A stretch of 50,685 nucleotides of DNA from Pseudomonadota bacterium. GTDB taxonomy: Bacteria > Pseudomonadota > Gammaproteobacteria > Burkholderiales > JAKAFK01. Shown here one piece after another: positions 1-8,999 of this stretch (the first letter of the stretch is position 1; each line of letters begins with the position of its first letter). The notes under the pieces were generated by a model. The model ran no database searches, was not told the origin of the DNA, and was given only the letters and a program-made list of their open reading frames with translations. The DNA lies in assembly GCA_021817985.1 (NCBI GenBank), contig JAKAFK010000021.1, positions 1 through 50,685 of the forward strand, read 5' to 3'. Position numbers and translations under genes: made by a program.

Positions 1-159
1 AGTCCTCCATGGCCTGCCCCACTTCCGCCCTAAACGCCCCATGCAATAGCTATGCTCCCGAACCCTCCGCGGGCGTTCCGCGCATCTGGTTCAAATTGAC
101 GCGTTTCTTGGTAATCGCCAACATCATGGCCCTAGGAAATTACGAAACAATTGATTCCT

Positions 160-549
160 TCATTCGGACGAACAAGCTTCATCGGTGCCTGGGTGATTGC
201 AAGCTGCCCGGAACGGATTGAACACATTTCCGGACATACACCCACGCCGACGCACTTTCATCGTTTACCCGTTCCAGAAGTCCATCGCCGCTTCCTCGTT
301 CAGGTGCCACATCACGTGGCTGTTCTTGAAATCGTGACAGCACAGGGCGACCTTCTCTTTCCGGGCAAAGACGAGCTTCATCCAGGGAGCATCGCCGTTT
401 GCGCTGAAATGCGAGATGTGTCGCCGAATAATAGTCTCTGCGGCCGGCCGCTTCCGGTGGCTTGAATTTTCGGCGATATCGCCTGTCCGTGTAGCCCTCT
501 TCCGGGGGAGTCGATGAACCCCAGGAGTTTTAAACCATAACGACTCCCT
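160..549 (-). pseudogene. Decayed C-terminus resembling a radical-SAM/SPASM protein
   Basis: One minus-strand frame stays open from 549 down to a TAA at 265-267 and then on to a TGA at 160-162. It carries protein-like text: ETIIRRHISHF, then APWMKLVF, then VALCCHDF with the Cys pair at 337-342, then MDFWNG just before the TAA. The CC-x-D signature followed about 20 residues later by a W-N-G is typical of SPASM iron-sulfur domains, and after the TAA the same frame still reads a short stretch with two cysteines, as such domains end. No N-terminal radical-SAM core is present because the FkbM gene ends at 657. I read it as a truncated, decayed fragment. The family assignment rests on motif resemblance only. 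Confidence 0.35.
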
Positions 550-656
550 TTAATGTTCTCTGAGTTGACAAGCCAGGCCGCCCGATTTGAACTCAATGGG
601 CTGGACAGGCGCCTCACGCCATTTTCCGCGCGACACCACCCGACTGAAGCCAGAAT

Positions 657-1631
657 CTATCCAAGCGGTTTTGCAGAGGCAAGGACATTGATACGCTCTG
701 CGAATTCCGCACGTTCGGATAACTTAAAGGGCTTGAACGCTAATACTTGTATATCTCCACACAGCGGTGGGGAAAATGAAAACAAATCGGTAAACGGCTG
801 ATACCAGCCCAAGGCATAAAATGAGTAGCCCAGTTTACCTAACTGGGCATAATGGCTCGCTTCACACCCGACGAAATCCTCAAAAATTATCAATGGGCGG
901 CATCGTCGCAGGGTTTCTGCAGCGCCAGCCAATACCCTGGACTCGTATCCTTCGACGTCGATCTTGATGATATCTGGATCGTTATGCAACACACGATCTA
1001 ACCGATCCATCCGGCATTTCTCGCCCCCTCCGTCCTTTGTGACCATCCTGTTCCCACTCCAGAAGTGGCGCGATAGCGTGGCTTCACCAGCCGAATCACT
1101 CAGCGCGAGATTATGGCAGAATATGCGCGCTTGCAGCCCGATTTCTCCGACAGCCTTTTCCAACATCGCTAGCGCGCTTGCCTGTGGCTCGAAACAGACT
1201 ATTTTCCCAACAAAACCCGGACGCAGTGCCGCCTGAAAGGTGATGGGTCCCCAATTTGAACCCACGTCCACAATGGTGGCATCGGGCTTGGTCAAGATAT
1301 CGATCGCACAATGGATCTCGGGCTCGTACCCGTGCCGAAAAGTTCGGATGCTACGGTCTGCGCCCAGCACCTGATTATTCGCGGAGACATCGACGTCGAC
1401 ACCTACGCGCTGTTCGCCTACATGAAATTTTATCGTTTCCTGGCTAAACTGGGTCGCACCGTATGCTTCGGGCATCATCTCAAGCGACCTCAAGGTCTCG
1501 ACCAATTCGTCACGCCACTGGGGCGCTTCAAAAAACGCAAGTCGTGCAAGCCTCCCATATATAGAGCGAACATCGAGCGAAAAGAAATCAGGAAGAACCA
1601 CGCTTGCCGTCACAATATCCATACCCGCCAC
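657..1631 (-). CDS. FkbM-family SAM-dependent methyltransferase
   Basis: Last gene of the left-hand glycosylation operon. The product of about 324 residues has the FkbM methyltransferase pattern: a motif I region (IVDVGSNWGPIT), then VCFEPQ as the SAM-acidic loop, and the strongly typical PDIIKIDVEGYE followed by ETLRRCRPLIIFED. FkbM-type enzymes O-methylate sugar or polyketide hydroxyls, and members beside TPR-glycosyltransferases commonly methylate glycans on surface structures; methylation of a flagellar or surface glycan is therefore inferred. I chose GTG at 1631 because GAGG sits 5 nt upstream; ATG at 1622 is the alternative, with a 14-nt spacing. The frame stays open further upstream to 1781, but that part is not conserved-looking and overlaps the preceding gene. 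The preceding TPR gene ends 85 bp upstream. Confidence 0.85.
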   Translation of the reverse strand: MAGMDIVTASVVLPDFFSLDVRSIYGRLARLAFFEAPQWRDELVETLRSLEMMPEAYGATQFSQETIKFHVGEQRVGVDVDVSANNQVLGADRSIRTFRHGYEPEIHCAIDILTKPDATIVDVGSNWGPITFQAALRPGFVGKIVCFEPQASALAMLEKAVGEIGLQARIFCHNLALSDSAGEATLSRHFWSGNRMVTKDGGGEKCRMDRLDRVLHNDPDIIKIDVEGYESRVLAGAAETLRRCRPLIIFEDFVGCEASHYAQLGKLGYSFYALGWYQPFTDLFSFSPPLCGDIQVLAFKPFKLSERAEFAERINVLASAKPLG

Positions 1632-1716
1632 GCTTTCCTCTTGCTGCTCATCTGCCCGCCTGGAGCGAGAATGGCCGTTTAAATCGTTTGAGCCGAACAC
1701 ACAGAGCAAGTCGGCT

Positions 1717-2481
1717 TTACACCGCGTGAAATGCCTGCCTGCCGAAGTGGTGCATCGCAAAATCCCTAATCTTCCCGTCAAGCCCCTCAGGCAACGCGGA
1801 TGGATTGTTCCTATCAGGGGGCAAAGAAAGCAAATGAAGCCATGCCGCCATATGACGAGACGCGGCTTCCAGAGAGCCGGCCTGCACGCCCGCGGCCTTC
1901 CGAGCGAGTTCGGTCAGGCTTTCCTCGAGATCGTTTGAAGCGATGCGCTGCCCCAAGCAAAGCGCCGCAAGCCGTTCTAATGCCCATTGCGTCCATATTC
2001 CGCGCCCTATCAAACGCTCGAGAAGCTCAATGGCTAATGCGGTTTCCCCAAGCTGGGAAAGCAGACCAGAAATGACAATCAGGTCCTCCCGCGAGAACTG
2101 GTCGGCCCTCAAATGCCTGGCAAGGTCAGGAAGGAAGGTCTTCAGCCGAAACATCGCTGGCGGTGTTGCAATAAGCCCTAGTTCGCTGGCCCTGCCGATC
2201 ATCAGGGCGCCTTTTGTCGCCGTAGGGGAATAGGGACTCGTCGGATAGAAACTGGCATAGAGATTGGACAGCCTCGTGAAATCTCTCATGGCGATATACA
2301 GTTCAGCAAGCGTATCGAACACTACCGACCTGAGTTCATCCGGGCATAGCAGCATAGCTTGTTCAACTTGCTCGGCGGCTCCGCCCAGATTTCCTTGTGC
2401 CTGCAATTGCCCAGCGGCCTCCACCAGACGCGCGATGCGCTCAACGAGCTGTTCTGAAGATCGATTACGCAGGCCGTTCAT
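1717..2481 (-). CDS. TPR-like hypothetical protein
   Basis: A 254-residue all-helical protein with degenerate tetratricopeptide-like helix pairs (for example LVEAAGQLQAQGNLGGAAEQ, and LSQLGETALAIELLERL). No catalytic motif is visible and no signal peptide is seen. The start is ATG at 2481, which overlaps the TGA of the upstream gene in an ATGA, so the two are almost certainly translationally coupled. TPR proteins inside glycosylation operons often scaffold glycosyltransferases or bind the acceptor protein; that role is inferred here. I do not recognise a named family. Confidence 0.75.
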   Translation of the reverse strand: MNGLRNRSSEQLVERIARLVEAAGQLQAQGNLGGAAEQVEQAMLLCPDELRSVVFDTLAELYIAMRDFTRLSNLYASFYPTSPYSPTATKGALMIGRASELGLIATPPAMFRLKTFLPDLARHLRADQFSREDLIVISGLLSQLGETALAIELLERLIGRGIWTQWALERLAALCLGQRIASNDLEESLTELARKAAGVQAGSLEAASRHMAAWLHLLSLPPDRNNPSALPEGLDGKIRDFAMHHFGRQAFHAV

Positions 2482-4286
2482 TGAAGGTTCCCCCACCGCT
2501 TTCCGAGCTCCCGCTCCTCAAGGAGAATACCAAACAGAATGATTGCGTTGCCCTTCTCGGCGCTCCACTCCGCTTGCGCAAAGTGAGGCATTCCTGCCGC
2601 ATCGCACAATGGCATACCCAGGAAATTTTCCATTATCGCCAGAGGATCGAGAAGTATCGGCTCCGTAGGTTTGGAGGGATCGATGAAGCCGCGCGAATCT
2701 GCCTCCAGCTGCAGGATAAACAACGCTTTTCCCCCAATCGCGAGGATACGCGCCAAGTCGCGCATCACATAAAACGGCTGCGGCAGCATGACAATCGCTA
2801 AATCAAAGGCACCCGTCGCCGCACGAGGATCGTTACTCTGAAAAAACCTCACATTCGGATGCCCTTCTTCCACTGCCTTTGCCGATACATCATATCCCGC
2901 GGGAGAGGAGATCGGCTTCTGGTCAATAACACTAATCGACTCGGCATCAATAGGCAACAGTGTGGCGATCTGCCTGATGGACTGCCCCCACATGGCTGCG
3001 CGCCGCCAACGGAAGACATGATCTTGCACGTCACTCCCCACACCCTGAGCCGTCAACGCCGCGACCAGATCGCGCCGCGCCCGGGCCAAGGGCGGGCTGC
3101 CCGCAGCGTCCGTGAGAACGCGCGCTCCCAGCCTCATGGACACGGTGCTGGCCATGACGCACTGCCAAGGGGACGACGAGCGTTGCGCTGCAAGCACCTG
3201 CGCAGCGCGCACGATCTCATCTTCCGAGACCGACTCGGTGCATTCGGGCGTGAGCATTAGGCGCGGGCATTGGTGCAGGTATCGTGGCGTCGCAAACCAG
3301 CATGCACCGCAACGCTTGGGTAACACATTTGTGTTCGCCCCCAGAGCGAAGAACGCCGCCGGAGTCGACCCAAAGAATACGATGGAGGGCGTCCCAACCG
3401 CTCGTGCAAGATTCACGATGCCGCCTTCTGGCCCGACGTTGAGCATCGCCCCTTTGAGAATGGCTGCGGCCTCCCGTACAGAGGTCTTGCCGCGCAAGTC
3501 GATATCAACGCCTCGAATCGGCGGGTCCGCCTGCACACCCAACTGGACGAGGGGATGGCCCAGTGCTTTAAGGCGTTTGACGATCCGTTCGATCTTGGCG
3601 CGAGGCAAACATTTCGTCCACCCTCCCTCATGCAGCGGGAGCGTTTCTGCGGCATTGGAAATCGTGATGTAATCCCGTGGAAGCGCCTCGGATTTGTGGA
3701 AATCGGTTGGATCCAGCGAGACCTGGAAGTCTTCGAAACCGTCATCCGAGAATCCGGCGGTCGCCGCCATCAACGTATACAAAGAGTATCCCTGCTCGGC
3801 GGCGTGACGCCAAAGCTGGTCGTTATCGAGCGGAAAGCGGCCGAGAAACGGTAGCCACTGCGCCTGGGCTCGTTGGGCTATGTAGACGAACCGCCGTTCG
3901 TCGTCACTCAGACCCATGGTCCCGCGTGGCGTCAGCTCGTAGGTCACGACATATCGGCATTCCACTATGAGATCGATCAGCGCTCCGATTTCGGCATGTC
4001 CCCTAAGCGCTCTGTGATAGCGCGCACTGAGGCAAATGACGCCGTCTACGCTCGAAGAACCCCTGAGCAACTGCTCGGCCAATCCCGACTCATGTATAAG
4101 CACGACGGTCGATGAAGAGAACTTTTCACGAAGCTTGGCGAGCAGCGGCGTGATTTGAAGAACGTCTCCATGACTGCCCACGCCGAAGACAACGACAAGA
4201 GAGTGTCCTACTGGGCGATACGATTTCAGCGCAGCGACCGCCTCCAACACCGGCGGAGCCACTGGCTCAGGCGCGCGCGCGCTCAT
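2478..4286 (-). CDS. Glycosyltransferase family 9-like protein fused to a methyltransferase-like C-terminal domain
   Basis: 602 residues. The N-terminal part (about 30-350) is a GT-B fold like ADP-heptose:LPS heptosyltransferases (GT9): it opens with VVVFGVGSHGDVLQITPLLA, a typical first Rossmann strand and helix. Around residues 260-310 it carries MLNVGPEGGIVNLARAVGTP then IVFFGSTP, the GT9 donor-binding region. The C-terminal part (about 400-600) looks like a class I SAM methyltransferase that has lost its glycine motif; it keeps an acidic loop (ISVIDQKP) and a FDLAIVMLPQPFYVMRDLARIL stretch resembling motifs IV-VI. Substrates are unknown. Start and stop are both coupled to neighbours by ATGA overlaps (4283-4286 and 2478-2481), making this an obligate operon member between the TPR-GT and the TPR protein. 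Confidence 0.8.
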   Translation of the reverse strand: MSARAPEPVAPPVLEAVAALKSYRPVGHSLVVVFGVGSHGDVLQITPLLAKLREKFSSSTVVLIHESGLAEQLLRGSSSVDGVICLSARYHRALRGHAEIGALIDLIVECRYVVTYELTPRGTMGLSDDERRFVYIAQRAQAQWLPFLGRFPLDNDQLWRHAAEQGYSLYTLMAATAGFSDDGFEDFQVSLDPTDFHKSEALPRDYITISNAAETLPLHEGGWTKCLPRAKIERIVKRLKALGHPLVQLGVQADPPIRGVDIDLRGKTSVREAAAILKGAMLNVGPEGGIVNLARAVGTPSIVFFGSTPAAFFALGANTNVLPKRCGACWFATPRYLHQCPRLMLTPECTESVSEDEIVRAAQVLAAQRSSSPWQCVMASTVSMRLGARVLTDAAGSPPLARARRDLVAALTAQGVGSDVQDHVFRWRRAAMWGQSIRQIATLLPIDAESISVIDQKPISSPAGYDVSAKAVEEGHPNVRFFQSNDPRAATGAFDLAIVMLPQPFYVMRDLARILAIGGKALFILQLEADSRGFIDPSKPTEPILLDPLAIMENFLGMPLCDAAGMPHFAQAEWSAEKGNAIILFGILLEERELGKRWGNLQ

Positions 4287-5824
4287 CGCGCAAACTCCAG
4301 AAGCTCTTCGCGCAAGCGTGCAATTGCCGATGTCCAATCTCCGGGCGCATGCTGGCGCACCAAACGCATGTTCGGGTACCAGGGCATCTCCTCCCCCGTA
4401 CCGGGAAACAAATTTCCGCCGGAAAAGCGCATCAGCGTCCATGTCGGCAGGCCCAGTGCCGCAGCGAGATGGGCACCGGCGGTGTCTACCGATACGACGC
4501 AATCAATATTCATCATGATGGCCGACGTATCCGCGAAGTCGGTAATTTCCGGCGTCGGATCTATGCAGGTAATCCCCAAGTCCTCCGGGTCTAAAGAACC
4601 GCCCAACTGCAAGCGGACATATTCAAAAGGCGTCCCCTCAAACAAGTGTTGGAGTTCCGCGCCCGACAGGCTCCTGCTGGCCCTATCAAAGTCCGTCTGC
4701 CCCACACCGACGGCACCCGATTCCCATATGATGCCGACGCGCCACTTTCCACTACGTTCACCTAGGCGTCGGCGCCAAACCGCGATAAGCTCTGGATCAG
4801 GACGCAAGTAGGGGACCACATTGGGTATCGTATCGACCATGGTATTGAATCGCGCCGGAAAAGACATGGCCGGCAGGTGAAAATCTGCCGCGGGTAAACC
4901 GGCGCTTTTTGCACTGAACGCGTCCATTCCAGACAGATTACGGAAGAGACGTTGAAATACGTCCTCGGCCCGAAGAATCACTTCCGCATCCGGCCAGCGT
5001 TCTTTGAGCAAAGGCAGATAACGGACCATCTGGATCAGATCACCCAGGCCCTGCTCGCTCCATACCACCAAGCGTTTTCCACTCAGCGGCTCGCCACCCC
5101 ATTCGGGATATTGTTGATCGTAGGGTGCACGCCGCATTCGAAGCGGTTCCAGCAACCACCGCTCCTCATACCAACGCCACCCCTCCTGCATGCGCCCGGC
5201 CTGTAACAGCGCAATCGCATAGTTGAAAGGGAGGCTAGGGTCATAATCCGGAAACGCCAGCGCGCGCTCGTAACAGGTCAGCGCCTCGTCGAGACGCATC
5301 TGGTCCTTGTAAACGAGACCCATGTTGTTCCAGACGTCGGCGCAATCATTGCCGAGGGACAGCGATTTCTTCAGGCTGGTCTCGGCTTCCCGATATCGCC
5401 GCATCTCCCGATACACGTTACCCAGGTTGTTCATCGCTTCCCGATAATCGGGTTTGATTTCGATGGCCTCAAGTAGACACTGCTCGGCAAGCCGAAGCTC
5501 GCCCAAGACTTTCAGAAGGCTGGCGAGGTTATTCCTGATCGAGGGAGATGCATTATTCAACTGCAGCGCCTTGACATAACAGTCAAACGCTTGGGGATAA
5601 TCGCGCAACAAATGATGCTCGCGCCCCTTGGCTGCCCAGGCCTCCCAGAGACGGGGCTGCAATGACACGGCTTCCCCAAAGCTTTCCGCCGCTTGGCGAT
5701 GGTCTTTCGTTGCCGCATAGGCAGTGCCAAGGTCGAACCACGCGCTGGCATCCCCCGGAGCGCGTGCAAGCTTTCTTTTGAGCCGCCGCACAGCGTCGTG
5801 ACTCTCGGCGCTGAAATCCTTCAT
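4283..5824 (-). CDS. TPR protein with C-terminal GT-B (GT9-like) glycosyltransferase domain
   Basis: 513 residues. At least five TPR units occupy about residues 10-215 (recurrent patterns such as AWFDLGTAYAATKDHRQAAE and NNLGNVYREMRRYREAETSL). A GT-B half follows: residues 270-300 contain GKRLVVWSEQGLGDLIQMVR, the donor-side glycine loop, and the C-terminus contains CVVSVDTAGAHLAAALGLPT followed by PWYPNMRLVRQ and PGDW. This layout is that of bacterial TPR-glycosyltransferases that modify surface proteins and glycans. ATG at 5824 was chosen because AAGGG lies 5 nt upstream; a longer open frame exists but has no ribosome-binding site. It is the first gene of the four-gene operon ending at 657 and is a paralogue of the gene at 15121-16251. 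Confidence 0.88.
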   Translation of the reverse strand: MKDFSAESHDAVRRLKRKLARAPGDASAWFDLGTAYAATKDHRQAAESFGEAVSLQPRLWEAWAAKGREHHLLRDYPQAFDCYVKALQLNNASPSIRNNLASLLKVLGELRLAEQCLLEAIEIKPDYREAMNNLGNVYREMRRYREAETSLKKSLSLGNDCADVWNNMGLVYKDQMRLDEALTCYERALAFPDYDPSLPFNYAIALLQAGRMQEGWRWYEERWLLEPLRMRRAPYDQQYPEWGGEPLSGKRLVVWSEQGLGDLIQMVRYLPLLKERWPDAEVILRAEDVFQRLFRNLSGMDAFSAKSAGLPAADFHLPAMSFPARFNTMVDTIPNVVPYLRPDPELIAVWRRRLGERSGKWRVGIIWESGAVGVGQTDFDRASRSLSGAELQHLFEGTPFEYVRLQLGGSLDPEDLGITCIDPTPEITDFADTSAIMMNIDCVVSVDTAGAHLAAALGLPTWTLMRFSGGNLFPGTGEEMPWYPNMRLVRQHAPGDWTSAIARLREELLEFAR

Positions 5825-5861
5825 CCGACCCTTATTGGTTCCATCAAATTCATACTGATTT

Positions 5862-5880
5862 GCATAAGCATGAATTATGC
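5862..5880. promoter_or_regulatory. Short inverted repeat in the leader of the TPR-GT operon
   Basis: GCATAA (5862-5867) and TTATGC (5875-5880) form an inverted repeat with a 7-nt spacer, about 40 nt upstream of the ATG at 5824, in a locally AT-rich 182-bp gap. On the minus strand the repeat contains CATAAT, which could be a -10 element, but no good -35 stands 17 nt away. It may be an operator or part of an internal promoter. Confidence 0.25.
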
Positions 5881-6006
5881 CTGAAAAATCTGCATTCAAG
5901 GCCCGCGAAAGGCGGAAGACACGGTGGCGTCCTGCCGACCCGAACGGCGGATCAACGGCACTTCCTGTCGCCCGCCTTGAGCATGACGGCATGTCCTTCG
6001 AACCGG

Positions 6007-7623
6007 CTATAGCTTCGCCGCAAGCGACATCGCTGCGCGGTAGCCCTCGTCGTCAACGCTGGAGGTGATGCAAGAAAGTTCCGCCACTGCATCCAACGCA
6101 TCCATCGCTTGTTCGATGAACTTGCCTTCGTTCGCCCCGTCCTCTTGGGTCGCCAAAACAACCAGCCGCGCGCTTGCGCAGATTCGCAATGCGGCTATAG
6201 GCCGACCCCTTCGTTGGCCGCAAGCAACGGGTTGTCCGAGCTGGTAGCGCGCGTTCCCCCGATGCCCCGCTGAAAGGGGCGGCGGCAAAGCCCATTCGGC
6301 CTGCAGCAACCGGTGAATCTGTGCAGTCCGGGTGGCGTCAAGCAGCTCTTTTCGGTGACGGAGCATGAACGGATGAATAGTCGCAATTCGATCCCAGCTT
6401 GATGCACGAGAAAAAACACCACGGTCGGGCGTTGGACTCGCGACGGGCTCAAAGGATGGATCGGTGGCGAATCGATGATGAAGGCTATCCGCCAGACGGC
6501 TAAGAAAACTCGCCGCGGCAGCCTCCGGTACTTGCCGAAACGCACGAAGCTCCTCCAACGCGGCCTCCCAACGCATCAGCAGGCCAAACTTCGCCGCCCC
6601 CCCCGTAGAGCCCATGAGTGCATCGCGGGCGCACAATATAGAAGAGCCGCGTTTTTCCTTCATGGCGTTGGGCACACTATGCTCCTGAAGGCGGTGCGCC
6701 GTCGAAGCCGGGATAAGAAGCGCCCCGGAAAAACTCGGCCCAGTGACAAACTTGGACCCGGTGATCGCCACCATGAAGCCCTGCTCGAGATACGAGCGCA
6801 GCGTGTGGCTCGACATTCTGAATTGGCAGGCATCCACTAAAACGTCGACGGTGTCCGGCCACTGTTCGGCCAGCGCACATACGCAGCCCGGACTGGGGGC
6901 GATGAGGCCCGTTTTGGAGACGTCGACCGCGACGAGGAGGACGCGCCGCCGCGCTCGAACCGCACGCTCCACGGCCCCCGCAAACTCGGTGTCGATGTCG
7001 CGGGTCGGCCTGGGTGTGCCATCCGAAGCACGAACACGGATCCCCACAAGAAATTCGTCCGGTACGCCAAGCGCGTTCGGTACGCTGCGGCCCGTCTCCG
7101 AGGGCTCGATCGTGACGACCACCGGCGGTTCGGTTGCCGTCGCGCGAACCAGAGCGCTCGCCAGGGCGTGAGCGTCAGTCCCTGAGGGATTCAGCATCAC
7201 TTCGAGACCAGGCATGTCGCCAATACCTGCGAGCACGGCCACCTCGCGCCGGACACGCTCCCGCTCAACGTCGTAGACTTCTTCCCTGGGGGTATCCGCC
7301 AGACGATCCAAGAGCCGTTGATACAGCCGTTCTGCGGCAGCATAGCCGCTCGCGGAGATGACAGACGCCGTGGACGATCCCCACGCCGCCAGGTCTGAGT
7401 CCGGATAGGCGCGGCAGCCGTACCGATTCTTCCCGGTTGAATCGAGCGCGATACGTTCACCCCCTCCGCTCGTCAACAGCGTTTCCAGAGAAGGAAGTCG
7501 CCATTCCTTCGAACGACAAGGCCTCAGGCCGGCACCCGCGCCGGCGGCGCCACTGCCCCCGCGCAGTGCACGCAGGCTAAACATCGCGACTAACGCTCGC
7601 ACCCATTCGCAAGCCCCCCGCAT
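6007..7623 (-). CDS. Fold-type I PLP-dependent enzyme, function unknown
   Basis: About 538 residues; third gene of the decarboxylase/ATP-grasp group. It has the layout of aminotransferase-class-V/desulfurase-like PLP enzymes: STGKNRYGC near the N-terminus, then SSTAS as the phosphate-binding region, LNPSGTDAHALA, a DACQ stretch (D264 would pair with the PLP nitrogen) and a candidate Schiff-base lysine in ITGSKFVTGPSF (K291). The usual His-Lys of class V is replaced by Ser-Lys-Phe, so the reaction cannot be named. The N-terminus is unclear: ATG at 7623 is the first ATG, ATG at 7584 and a TTG at 7644 are alternatives, none with a clear ribosome-binding site, and the first 40 residues look non-conserved. 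The next gene upstream ends 70 bp away. It probably works on a product of the two neighbours; this is inference. Confidence 0.75.
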   Translation of the reverse strand: MRGACEWVRALVAMFSLRALRGGSGAAGAGAGLRPCRSKEWRLPSLETLLTSGGGERIALDSTGKNRYGCRAYPDSDLAAWGSSTASVISASGYAAAERLYQRLLDRLADTPREEVYDVERERVRREVAVLAGIGDMPGLEVMLNPSGTDAHALASALVRATATEPPVVVTIEPSETGRSVPNALGVPDEFLVGIRVRASDGTPRPTRDIDTEFAGAVERAVRARRRVLLVAVDVSKTGLIAPSPGCVCALAEQWPDTVDVLVDACQFRMSSHTLRSYLEQGFMVAITGSKFVTGPSFSGALLIPASTAHRLQEHSVPNAMKEKRGSSILCARDALMGSTGGAAKFGLLMRWEAALEELRAFRQVPEAAAASFLSRLADSLHHRFATDPSFEPVASPTPDRGVFSRASSWDRIATIHPFMLRHRKELLDATRTAQIHRLLQAEWALPPPLSAGHRGNARYQLGQPVACGQRRGRPIAALRICASARLVVLATQEDGANEGKFIEQAMDALDAVAELSCITSSVDDEGYRAAMSLAAKL

Positions 7624-7693
7624 AGCGAGACATCGCTGGCGCAATCATCGAACGCAAAGTCCTTCTTGAGTCCCGTCGTCCCCATACCTCCCC

Positions 7694-8950
7694 TCACGGG
7701 TGCGCGTTGCCTTGCGCCCCGGTTCCCAGCGCATGGCCGAGCATGGTGCGAAACGCGCTGAACACCCTGCGCATCTGCGCCTGCTTGTAGGGAAATAAAT
7801 CTACGGAATCCAGCGCATGAACCACCATGGAGCTGTCCACCTCAAAAATCACCAATTCGCCCTGCGGTGTCTCCCCGCAATCGATTGCGAAATAATCAAG
7901 GCCCACGCGTTCATGGATGGCGCGCAACGCCGCGTCGTGCCGGCGTCCAAACGCGTCATCGAAATGACGCATGAAGTCGCCCTCCTCCGCTCTCTTGGCT
8001 TCGCTCAGATCCATGCCGGCGTTAAGGTAGTGGATCATCCAATCCCCAGAGATCGCGAGGTGCGCGGCATAGGCACGCCCCTCGATGAGCACAATGCGGT
8101 ATTTCCGGTACAGCCCATCCGTGCTCCGATAGTCGATGAAAGGCGTTAGGTAGAACGCCTGCGACGGCTGCTCGGACAAGTAGCGGCGAACATCCTCGCG
8201 CCGTTCAGCCTTGGTGAGACCATGGCCTGCATGAGAATCGAGTGGTCGAATGATGAAAGGAAACACGCCATCGTTGGCGGCTTCTCCCCCGTTCGCCACG
8301 AGTCCCTCCAATATGGCCCGTCCGACGCGCGTCACGGCAGGAATCATGGCGCCTTGCACATCCGCCAGAAGGTTGCACACCGAGTCGCGGCCCAAACGGG
8401 CGATGGCCGATGGACGGTTGATGACCGGCCGCGGCCACGATTTCAGCCACGCATCGAGTTGCTGCAGCAACGGCAGATTTTGCTCTGACTCCCCGACGGC
8501 AACGAACACCAGATCGTGATCCGGCACAGAAGTTGGAAATGGCTCCCCAGGCTTGAGATAAAGCATTTCCAAGAGAACGTCGGAATGCTCCACCAGGAAC
8601 TCCAACGGTGCGTTGGCCATGAGGTCACCGGGCCCCATTAGCATGAGCACGCGCAGCGCGGTTGGCTGGCTCCCCTGCAAACGGTAATGCCGGGTAATGG
8701 CGAGGGCCTGTGCCTGGAGCGCTAGCGCGACATCGCGTTGTCCTCTGAACTGCAGCACGACCGACAGATCCATCAGCGCATTGGCATCCTGATCGTCGGC
8801 CGACGCGCGTGCGAGCAACTGCTGCGCCAATGGGGTCAAGTCCTCGCCCGCGAAGAGCCGGCGCATGAGCACCGCCAACCCCATCAAGGGTTGGCGGTGC
8901 GTCCCGGACGTTACATTGACTTCAAGCGGGTCAGAATTCATGGGCACCAT
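7694..8950 (-). CDS. TPR-like plus ATP-grasp (RimK/glutathione-synthetase-like) ligase
   Basis: 418 residues. Residues 1-95 form a helical TPR-like module (LAQQLLARASADDQDANALM, DVALALQAQALAI). Residues 100-175 form a pre-ATP-grasp Rossmann-like domain, beginning VLMLMGPGDLMANAPLEF. Residues 176-395 are an ATP-grasp domain: PFIIRPLDSHAGHGL holds the nucleotide-binding lysine/arginine-glycine loop, and the C-terminal DYFAIDCGE and VIFEVDSSM supply the acidic metal-binding residues. ATP-grasp ligases join a carboxylate to an amine through an acyl phosphate, so a partner decarboxylase (9000-10520) that makes an amine is chemically coherent. Start ATG 8950, with ATG 8941 as alternative; neither has a strong ribosome-binding site. 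Only 49 bp separate it from the decarboxylase. Confidence 0.85.
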   Translation of the reverse strand: MVPMNSDPLEVNVTSGTHRQPLMGLAVLMRRLFAGEDLTPLAQQLLARASADDQDANALMDLSVVLQFRGQRDVALALQAQALAITRHYRLQGSQPTALRVLMLMGPGDLMANAPLEFLVEHSDVLLEMLYLKPGEPFPTSVPDHDLVFVAVGESEQNLPLLQQLDAWLKSWPRPVINRPSAIARLGRDSVCNLLADVQGAMIPAVTRVGRAILEGLVANGGEAANDGVFPFIIRPLDSHAGHGLTKAERREDVRRYLSEQPSQAFYLTPFIDYRSTDGLYRKYRIVLIEGRAYAAHLAISGDWMIHYLNAGMDLSEAKRAEEGDFMRHFDDAFGRRHDAALRAIHERVGLDYFAIDCGETPQGELVIFEVDSSMVVHALDSVDLFPYKQAQMRRVFSAFRTMLGHALGTGAQGNAHP

Positions 8951-8999
8951 CGGTATTGTGGATTAGGCTCGCTGATTATCATTGGGGCCATGAAGGGCG

